Notes under the pieces: generated by a model | Seen by the model: the letters and a program-made list of their open reading frames with translations, nothing else | What the model was told of the DNA's origin: nothing | The model's database searches: none | Translations under genes and position numbers: made by a program | Part shown: positions 5,257 to 11,142 of the stretch, one piece after another | Numbering within the stretch: position 1 is the first letter of the stretch | Layout of the letters: the number at the start of each line of letters is the position of its first letter | DNA from: an uncultured Collinsella sp. | Lineage (GTDB): Bacteria; Actinomycetota; Coriobacteriia; Coriobacteriales; Coriobacteriaceae | DNA: 11,142 nt | Direction of reading: 5' to 3' | NCBI GenBank assembly: GCA_900552735.1 | Contig: USBA01000051.1 | Location: 1 to 11,142 of the forward strand

Positions 5257-8200
5257 CCGACGCTTGGTGAATACGAACACACCGATGACGGCAAGACCGA
5301 TCACGCCGGCCGCCACACCAGCGATGGCGAGCGGATTGAAGCCAGACTGCTGCACAGGAGCCTCAGCGGACTTCTTATCAGACTTCTTGCTGTCCTTCTT
5401 GTCGGACTTGTCGGAATCCTTCTTGGAATCCTTGCCGTCCTTGGTTTTGGTCTTGGTCGTGGTCGACGACACAGGCTTCTGCCCAGGCGAAACGGCACCG
5501 CCGCTCTGCTGGCCGTTTGTGCCGTTACCGGGGTCAGAACCAGCACCGGCATTACCCGAGCCGCCATTAGAGCCAGAGCCACCGCTACCGCCAGGGTTAA
5601 CGGCATTCTTGGTCCACTTGGCATAGAGCGTCATATCGGCCGTCACGACGTCCTTGGCGAAGTCCCACTTCTCGCCTTCGGCGGTGTACCAGCCGAGGAA
5701 CGTATATCCGTCGCGGGTTGGGGCAGCCGGCTCGGAAACCATCTTGTTCTTGGCAACATAACGCGGTGCGACGTACGAACCGCCCTGTACATCGAACGCA
5801 ACTCTCCAGGACTCGGCACCCGCTAGCTTAAAGAGGCGTCCCGAGTCATTGGCGTAGTACAGGTTGCCCTTCTCATCACAGATGATAGAAGCGGTGCAGT
5901 ATTCACGATACTTTGCGTCGGGCGTGAATATCATTTGCGCCGCATCGTCGCCCAGTTTATAAGCGTAAACGCCACCGGGCAGAGCGTTGCAGGTGAAGTA
6001 CACGTACGTGTCGTTACCTTGAACCGAGACGAGCGGGGTGCTCTTGGACTCGCCCTTGTCTGCGCGGATGCTCTTTTTAACGCTCATAGTGCTCAGATCG
6101 ATGACAGAGAGCGTTCCGTAACCCTCGATGTCCATGCCGCAGACATACGCCAGGCCGTTGCTCACTGCCGGCGTAGAGGTGGAGATGGCCGCGAAGGCAA
6201 CGGGCTTGCCCTCGAGGGTCAGCTTGTCCCCGCTGCGACGAATCTTGTAGAGCGTTCCGTTATCGCGGGATACCGCGAGATACGTGCCGTCGCCGTTCTC
6301 GCCAACCTCGACGGCAATGATGCCGGAGCGAACGGGCGTGCCTACGCTTACGCTCGAGAGCTCTTTGCCGTTGGAGCCATCAATGAGGGCAACCTTACCG
6401 GACTCGTTACCGATGATGATGTCGTCACCGGAGGCCGCAGCGCCCGCCCAGTAGTAGCCCTCGTTCTCGTTGGTCTCGGACTTCTTTTTGTCTGTTGTCC
6501 AGTCCACTTTGCCTGAAGCCAGGTCAACGCACACGAGCGCACCTTCTGAACCGTCGACAACAGTGAAGCCTGCGTAGGCCTTGCCGCCGGAGATGGTCAC
6601 GGACGTGAGAGCTTGGGTATCTTTGATCCCGAGCGAAGGGGTCTTGTATCGACAGGCTATCGAGTACTGCCCATCCTTCTTGTCCAGAACAAAAATGCCG
6701 AGCGAGCCGTCCTCAAAAGGAACAACCAGATAGCCGTCTTTATAGGCGGGACGGCAGAAGTAGCCAATGTTCGCGCCAATAGAGCAGCTCGCAAGCTCCT
6801 TCTTTCCGGTTTCAGAATCTATGAGCACAATGCGGTTGCCCTTAACCGCGCAAATATTACCGTCGATAATGAGCAAGTCCGAAACGCCTTTTGCATCGCC
6901 CTTGATATCCGCGGGCTCATCCCACGCAGATTCAGCCGCACCAGACGGAGTCGGCACTTCGGCAACCGAGCCATTGACTTTGCCGCCGGCAAACGCAGGC
7001 CAGGCAGAGTCGAAGTTAGACTTAGGCGCGTTGGGGTCGGTCGTGAGGGCATCGGGGTCAGGCAGCTTGTCGCCAGCCGTATAGACCCAGGCGATAGACT
7101 TCGCGTCCTTCAGCTGGACGCTGCCCGCGCCCAAATCGGAAGGCTTGCCATCGATAAAGAGCTTCCAGTAAGCCCCAGTCGTGGAGTCCCATGCGAGCGT
7201 TCGCTCATCAAACGGCGATGTAATTGAGTTGAGGAACCAGCCCCATGTACCCGTACCATAATCCGCAGAGATGCCACTCTGCTTGAAGGCAAGTTCAGTC
7301 GCATCAGCCACGGTCGCGGTATCAACCATGGTGTAGTCAGCTGCAGGCGCCCACGTCTGAACATTACCGCCGCTGTCAACACCGATAATCTGCAGGGAAG
7401 CCTTTGTCTGCCCAGGCATAGTACCGTCAGAGCCGTAGACCCAGGAAACTTTGTCACCGGCCTTGAGCGTGTAGTTACCGGCGCCCACATTTGCGAGCTT
7501 GCCGTTGACAAAGAACTGCCAGTAATTCCAAGTGGAAGCGTCAACCTTTTCGGTCGAGAGCTTTACGTCCTCATCAAACGGAGAGGTGAGCGAGTTGAGG
7601 TACCAGCCGTAGGAGCCCGTCCCGGTGTCGGCGCCAATGCCAGCCTGCTTGAACACCTGCTCAGAGAGCTCAGCCGCGGTCGAGCCCTCCTTCACTTGGA
7701 TAGTCGTGGGCTGAGCCCAGGTCTGCTGGCTACCGTCCTTAGCCTGGCCAACAACCTCGCAGCTCACGGAGAGCTGGTCGGTGGGCGCCGGGTCGCCGTA
7801 CTTGGAGTAGCACCAGACGACCGAGTCGCCGGCCTCGAGCACATAGCCGCCCGCACCAACCGATGCGGCCGTGCCGTTGATGAAGAGCTGCCAGTACGCT
7901 CCGGTCTGCGAATCATAGCCAAGCGTTCGGCCCGCGTCGACAGGCGAGGTGATGGAATTGAGGTACCAGCCCCAGGTTCCCATGCCGTAATCGGCGGTGA
8001 GGCCGTGCTTCTTGAAGAGCGCCTCAGAGAGGTCGGCGGCGGTAGACCCCGTTTTTAACGTGTACGGCTCGGCGGCGGTCCAGGTCTGCTGGTTGCCATC
8101 GGCATCGATGCCGATAACCGAGCATGTTGCTGTAACCTCAGGAGCGACCTGACCACTCGTTCCAAGCACGGTCACTGTCGCAGAGACGTCCTGGTTGGCG

Positions 8201-11142
8201 AGCTTTGCGTACGTGGCATTATCCGGATAGCGCTTGGCGTAACGCGCGTACTTCTCACTGGAAAGGCGAGAAGTAATGGTGACCTTGGTGTTGTACTCAG
8301 GCTGCGTGACAAGAAGGTTCTCCGCAGAGACGACACCAGTGTCGCTCGACTTGAAGAGGCGCCACTGCTGGCCGCTCATGTCGTCGTAGCCCTCGAGCTC
8401 AACCGGGACGATGCCCGAGCCCGCAGCGTCGGTAGACGCCTTGTCGTAGCTCCACGCGAGCTTACCATCGGCGTCGAGATACGCCTTCTGGAAGGCATGC
8501 ATATTTGCGGTCACGCCGGCGGCGTCCTGGCCGTCGAGGATGGCCTCGGCGTAGCCCGCCTTGGCGGCCTCCATGAGCTTAAGCTCATTGTCGAGGTCGG
8601 CCTGATCCTGCGGCGCAACCGTGAAGTCAAGCGTCTTTGTGGCAGTGACCTCAGCGTTGTTCTTATCCGTAACCGTGCAGGTGAGTTTCGTGGAGACGGC
8701 GCTCTTACCGGCCTCGGGACGGAAGACCGTGCCCTTATAGCCGTTGAAGGTCACGTCATCGGTGCTCGCGGAGTACTCGACCTTATAGTATTTTCCGTCG
8801 ACGCCGAGCGTGCTCGTGCGCGGCATCTGGAGGTCATCGGTCAGGCCGTCCTTATTGGCGACCGCATCGGTACCGGAGTACTTGATGTTGTTGTAAATAA
8901 ACGCCGCGTCGACCTTCTCCTGCAGCGCCTTCTTGTCGGCAGCAACCTTCTCGGGGTCGCCCTTGACGGTCACCGTGAAGTCGTGCGCGCCCTTAACGTC
9001 AGACGGGCCACCGCTCACAAACGAAACGGTCGCGGTCAGCGTTACGGTGCGATCGCTCGAAACGCGCGTCACCTTGCCGGTGTAGTCGTCCCAGCCATAA
9101 CCGGACGGCCAAATGACATCGCCGTCGGAGCTCTTCCAGCTAACCTCAAACTTGCTCTTGGAGCCTGCGCGGTACGGAAGCGTGAGGTTGGACGTAACGG
9201 ACTCGGCCGAATCGCCCGCAGCGTAACCGATGGCAACCTGCTCGGCGGCATCGTCGAGCATCTGCTGCACACGAGCCTCGTCCCAAGCAACCTGCACCGA
9301 CTTACTGGGCTGGTAATACTCGGTCTTGCCATCGCGCGACAGCTCAAACACGACGTCGGCGCTACGCAGACCGTCAATGTTGTAACCGGTGTAGTTGTTG
9401 GGGTCGATGTAGAAGAACGTCACATCGCCGTTGGTCTTACCCTGGGCGTCGGAGATACCGACCGTGGCCTTGTCATCCTCTGCCTTAAAGGCAACGCCGC
9501 CCTCGGAGACTTTAACGTCAACGTCGGTAAATCCCAGATCGGCAAGCTGCGCCTTCAGCGCGTCATTGACGTTGCCGCCCTTAGCGCTGTAATCAACGGC
9601 AATCTGTTTATTGGCATCGTTGAGCTTTTGGACTGCAGCCTCAAGCGAGCCTGCGGCGATAACCTTGTTGGTGGAGACGAGCTCGACCGTCGAGCTTCCG
9701 CTCGTGGCGACAGCCTTCAGATACTTACCCGCGGCAGAAGCCGAAACCGTTGCCGTGGCGCCCGACATATCGGGCAGAAGCGTCCAGTCGGCCGCGGGAG
9801 CCTTCGCGTCGTCGGCCGCATACCAAGCAACAGTCGCCTGACCGGTGACGTCGATACCGTTAGTGGCCGAACCGTCGGCGCGCTTGGCCTGCGCCGTCGC
9901 CTTAACGCTATCGCCCGCGACGAGATGGGTCGAATCGCTATTGATCTGCGGCGCAGTGGTCACACGCAGCAGGTTATACTCCCCCGCCGCGGTAACGCTA
10001 TCGGGCGAAACCCACTCAACGGTGTTATCGAGCGCGCTCGCGGTGACCTTGATCTTCTTGCCGACAAGCGCATCCGTAATAGTCAGGCTGCCATCAGTCG
10101 TATCGACGCCGTCGGTGAGCTCGGCCCAATCGGTACCGTTCTCGCTCGCGTACCACGCCATGGTGAGGTCGGCATCATCGGGCACGTCCTTGGTCGAGCC
10201 CGACCAAGGACCCGGAACCTGCACGCTCGGTGTGATCTTTGAACCCACGCTCAGCGTAACGTTCTTATCGGCAAGCTCAATGCCCGCCAGCTTGTACTGG
10301 CCCTTAAGCGTCACGGGGCCAAGCGGAGCAACAGACTGCGTGCCGCCGTATGAGCTCTTCTTCTGCGTGCTGGAAACGGTATTTTCGCTCGTCACCTTCA
10401 CGCGCAGATACTTGCCGGCATAGGCAGCGTCAACGGTATAGGTCGCCTCGGTGGCACCGGGGATATCGGTGTAAGCGGAGTCGAAGCTCGAGCTACTATT
10501 TGCATACTGCCACTGGTAGGTCACATTATCGGTGCGGTCGATATAGCTGTACTTCGAGCCGTCCTTTTTGCGCACCTTGGTCTTGAGCTTATCGCCCACG
10601 TGCACGCCGTTGGTGGCAGGAGAACCCTCAAACTGCACGTCGTAAAGCTCAACCTGACCCGCAACCGAGACAGGACCTGCCGCATAGTAGGGCTTCTCCT
10701 CGCCATAGCCGCCATTGGCCTTAGCCACGACGTAGTAGCCCTTAAGGGCGGCGGTCACCGTCAGGGTGTTACCGGTCTCACCCTCGATAGGCGTGTTGCA
10801 CGAGCTCGCGTATTTCGCGGTGCCCTTATACCACTGCCACGTGACATGCGAATCGGTGGTAACGTCGGTGGAACCCGCCTTGGCGGTCGCCGTAATCGTG
10901 GAGCCAACCTCGACTTTGCCCGAAGTCGGGCTCATAGTCACGCTCGTGACATTAATTGAACCGGCAGCAGCAACGAGAGCGCCCGTTGAGTTGACCTTAC
11001 TCGAAGAGCCGATCTTCGAAGACACCTTGCACTTGAGGTACTTGCCGCCCAAAGCATCGGTTAGCTCGAGGGTCTCACCCGTGGCACCCGCGATATCGGT
11101 ATACGCGCCACTCTTGGTGTCAGAGCACTGCCACTGATAGTT
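5254..11142 (-). CDS. Giant multidomain surface protein (Ig-like, 3x DUF4430, beta-propeller, InlB repeat), N-terminus beyond window
   Basis: The frame is open from the right edge to TAG 5256-5254: 1962 codons, with signal peptide and start missing. A TTG at 11052 is an internal Leu within an Ig-like repeat, not a start. Counting from the edge, modules are: Ig-like repeats (1-495) with YQWQ/AWY and GKYLKVKV-type motifs; four less clear modules (about 498-996), some resembling atypical bacterial Ig domains; three DUF4430 modules (about 998-1366); a PQQ-type beta-propeller (about 1375-1775) with blades such as LVCVDLASGKVDW; an InlB/Listeria-Bacteroides repeat (about 1776-1845) with YTFLGWYTAEG and LYAKWT; a Gly/Ser then Lys/Asp/Ser stalk; and a membrane helix ending FTKRR. 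No LPXTG is seen before the helix, so it probably stays membrane-anchored. Adhesion or ligand capture at the cell surface is inferred. The promoter lies outside the window. Confidence 0.93.
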   Translation of the reverse strand, partial: NYQWQCSDTKSGAYTDIAGATGETLELTDALGGKYLKCKVSSKIGSSSKVNSTGALVAAAGSINVTSVTMSPTSGKVEVGSTITATAKAGSTDVTTDSHVTWQWYKGTAKYASSCNTPIEGETGNTLTVTAALKGYYVVAKANGGYGEEKPYYAAGPVSVAGQVELYDVQFEGSPATNGVHVGDKLKTKVRKKDGSKYSYIDRTDNVTYQWQYANSSSSFDSAYTDIPGATEATYTVDAAYAGKYLRVKVTSENTVSSTQKKSSYGGTQSVAPLGPVTLKGQYKLAGIELADKNVTLSVGSKITPSVQVPGPWSGSTKDVPDDADLTMAWYASENGTDWAELTDGVDTTDGSLTITDALVGKKIKVTASALDNTVEWVSPDSVTAAGEYNLLRVTTAPQINSDSTHLVAGDSVKATAQAKRADGSATNGIDVTGQATVAWYAADDAKAPAADWTLLPDMSGATATVSASAAGKYLKAVATSGSSTVELVSTNKVIAAGSLEAAVQKLNDANKQIAVDYSAKGGNVNDALKAQLADLGFTDVDVKVSEGGVAFKAEDDKATVGISDAQGKTNGDVTFFYIDPNNYTGYNIDGLRSADVVFELSRDGKTEYYQPSKSVQVAWDEARVQQMLDDAAEQVAIGYAAGDSAESVTSNLTLPYRAGSKSKFEVSWKSSDGDVIWPSGYGWDDYTGKVTRVSSDRTVTLTATVSFVSGGPSDVKGAHDFTVTVKGDPEKVAADKKALQEKVDAAFIYNNIKYSGTDAVANKDGLTDDLQMPRTSTLGVDGKYYKVEYSASTDDVTFNGYKGTVFRPEAGKSAVSTKLTCTVTDKNNAEVTATKTLDFTVAPQDQADLDNELKLMEAAKAGYAEAILDGQDAAGVTANMHAFQKAYLDADGKLAWSYDKASTDAAGSGIVPVELEGYDDMSGQQWRLFKSSDTGVVSAENLLVTQPEYNTKVTITSRLSSEKYARYAKRYPDNATYAKLANQDVSATVTVLGTSGQVAPEVTATCSVIGIDADGNQQTWTAAEPYTLKTGSTAADLSEALFKKHGLTADYGMGTWGWYLNSITSPVDAGRTLGYDSQTGAYWQLFINGTAASVGAGGYVLEAGDSVVWCYSKYGDPAPTDQLSVSCEVVGQAKDGSQQTWAQPTTIQVKEGSTAAELSEQVFKQAGIGADTGTGSYGWYLNSLTSPFDEDVKLSTEKVDASTWNYWQFFVNGKLANVGAGNYTLKAGDKVSWVYGSDGTMPGQTKASLQIIGVDSGGNVQTWAPAADYTMVDTATVADATELAFKQSGISADYGTGTWGWFLNSITSPFDERTLAWDSTTGAYWKLFIDGKPSDLGAGSVQLKDAKSIAWVYTAGDKLPDPDALTTDPNAPKSNFDSAWPAFAGGKVNGSVAEVPTPSGAAESAWDEPADIKGDAKGVSDLLIIDGNICAVKGNRIVLIDSETGKKELASCSIGANIGYFCRPAYKDGYLVVPFEDGSLGIFVLDKKDGQYSIACRYKTPSLGIKDTQALTSVTISGGKAYAGFTVVDGSEGALVCVDLASGKVDWTTDKKKSETNENEGYYWAGAAASGDDIIIGNESGKVALIDGSNGKELSSVSVGTPVRSGIIAVEVGENGDGTYLAVSRDNGTLYKIRRSGDKLTLEGKPVAFAAISTSTPAVSNGLAYVCGMDIEGYGTLSVIDLSTMSVKKSIRADKGESKSTPLVSVQGNDTYVYFTCNALPGGVYAYKLGDDAAQMIFTPDAKYREYCTASIICDEKGNLYYANDSGRLFKLAGAESWRVAFDVQGGSYVAPRYVAKNKMVSEPAAPTRDGYTFLGWYTAEGEKWDFAKDVVTADMTLYAKWTKNAVNPGGSGGSGSNGGSGNAGAGSDPGNGTNGQQSGGAVSPGQKPVSSTTTKTKTKDGKDSKKDSDKSDKKDSKKSDKKSAEAPVQQSGFNPLAIAGVAAGVIGLAVIGVFVFTKRR
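5815..7020 (-). other. PQQ-type beta-propeller region of the giant surface protein
   Basis: About 400 residues follow the third DUF4430 module. They begin with FDSAWPAFAGG, a common opening of PQQ-like propellers. They contain repeated blades with IVLIDSETGKK, LVCVDLASGKVDW, VALIDGSNGKEL, LSVIDLSTMSVKK and GVYAYKLG. In bacterial surface proteins this fold is usually a binding or scaffold unit; cofactor binding is not implied. Confidence 0.7.
7045..8150 (-). repeat. Three tandem DUF4430 modules
   Basis: Units of about 121-124 codons lie at about 7780-8150, 7408-7778 and 7045-7407. Each has a first strand of type IG.D..GN.QTWA. The next motif is WGWYLNSITSP, YGWYLNSLTSP or WGWFLNSITSP. Then come YWQLFINGTAASVGAG, YWQFFVNGKLANVGAG or YWKLFIDGKPSDLGAG, and a closing strand DSVVWCY, DKVSWVY or KSIAWVY. 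The closing pattern matches the single DUF4430 of the downstream gene (GDSVVWYY). The family is related to the transcobalamin C-terminal domain. Confidence 0.8.
8150..9650 (-). other. Four diverged modules between Ig-like repeats and DUF4430 repeats
   Basis: Each unit opens with a short charged helix (AAVQKLNDANKQ, RVQQMLDDAAEQ, VAADKKALQEK, ADLDNELKLMEAA) and closes with beta-strand-rich sequence. In the second (about 8955-9285) and third (about 8622-8955), the pattern TLTATVSF then HDFTVTV, or KLTCTVTD then LDFTVA, resembles atypical bacterial Ig-like domains. The first and fourth are less clear. The assignment is pattern recognition only. Confidence 0.45.
9650..11142 (-). repeat. Ig-like domain repeats in the giant surface protein (four whole, one partial)
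   Basis: Modules recur every 103-118 codons. Boundaries are marked by a short linker (AAGSI near 10964, VAGQV near 10655, LKGQY near 10300, AAGEY near 9980, AAGSL near 9650). Each module has a Trp strand (YQWQ, WQWY, YQWQ, AWY, AWY). About 20-40 residues later comes a closing motif of the type GKYLKVKV (GGKYLKCKV, KGYYVVAKA, AGKYLRVKV, VGKKIKVTA, AGKYLKAVA). The first copy is cut by the window edge, and more copies may lie beyond. Sequence between copies is diverged. Confidence 0.75.

Noticed and set aside
8497..10242. Plus-strand open frame of about 580 codons opposite the giant surface protein gene
   Set aside because: The opposite strand codes for recognisable Ig-like and DUF4430 modules. 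The plus-strand translation is Arg/Gly/Val-rich with no domain and no ribosome site that I can see.
11050..11052. TTG as the start codon of the giant surface protein
   Set aside because: The frame stays open to the window edge, and the 30 codons before the TTG continue an Ig-like repeat (YQWQ, YTDIAGATGETL). The gene is simply cut by the window.
9650..11142. Possible CRISPR or DNA-level tandem repeat
   Set aside because: The periodicity is at protein level (103-118 codons) with strongly diverged nucleotides. There are no short identical repeats with regular spacers.

Overview
The window looks like chromosomal DNA of a GC-rich, gut-type actinobacterium. A Coriobacteriia member such as Collinsella is my best guess. 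That rests on base composition, GTG starts, the class III FBPase and DegV types, and a giant Ig/DUF4430 surface protein. No rRNA or other taxonomic marker is present, so the assignment is inference. I see no tRNA, rRNA, CRISPR, insertion sequence or integrase.

Left part (1-4266). A DegV-family lipid-binding protein runs leftwards off the window edge. It is transcribed divergently from a class III fructose-1,6-bisphosphatase gene (fbp, gluconeogenesis). The 318-base gap between them holds weak overlapping promoter-like boxes and an inverted repeat. Downstream of fbp, on the same strand, lie two tandem paralogous GtrA-family small membrane proteins. They are separated by a long GC-rich hairpin that could terminate transcription, then a second promoter-like region. 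A near-perfect intrinsic terminator closes this side.

Right part (4328-11142, minus strand). A two-gene unit is converged upon from the left. The upstream gene is cut by the right window edge: at least 1962 codons with no start codon in view. It encodes a modular cell-envelope protein. From N to C it has repeated Ig-like modules, several less clear alpha/beta or Ig-like modules, three DUF4430 (transcobalamin C-terminal-like) modules, a PQQ-type beta-propeller, one InlB/Listeria-Bacteroides repeat, a Gly/Ser then Lys/Asp/Ser stalk, and a C-terminal membrane helix without LPXTG. The downstream gene begins directly at its stop codon. It encodes an N-terminally anchored protein with the same kind of charged stalk and a single DUF4430 module. 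The two are probably co-translated and may act together at the cell surface in ligand capture or adhesion. That role is a hypothesis, not something the sequence proves.

The most interesting part is this pair of oppositely anchored DUF4430 proteins. Second is the tandem gtrA pair, where a 14-base copy of the first gene's start region lies stranded upstream of the second gene.
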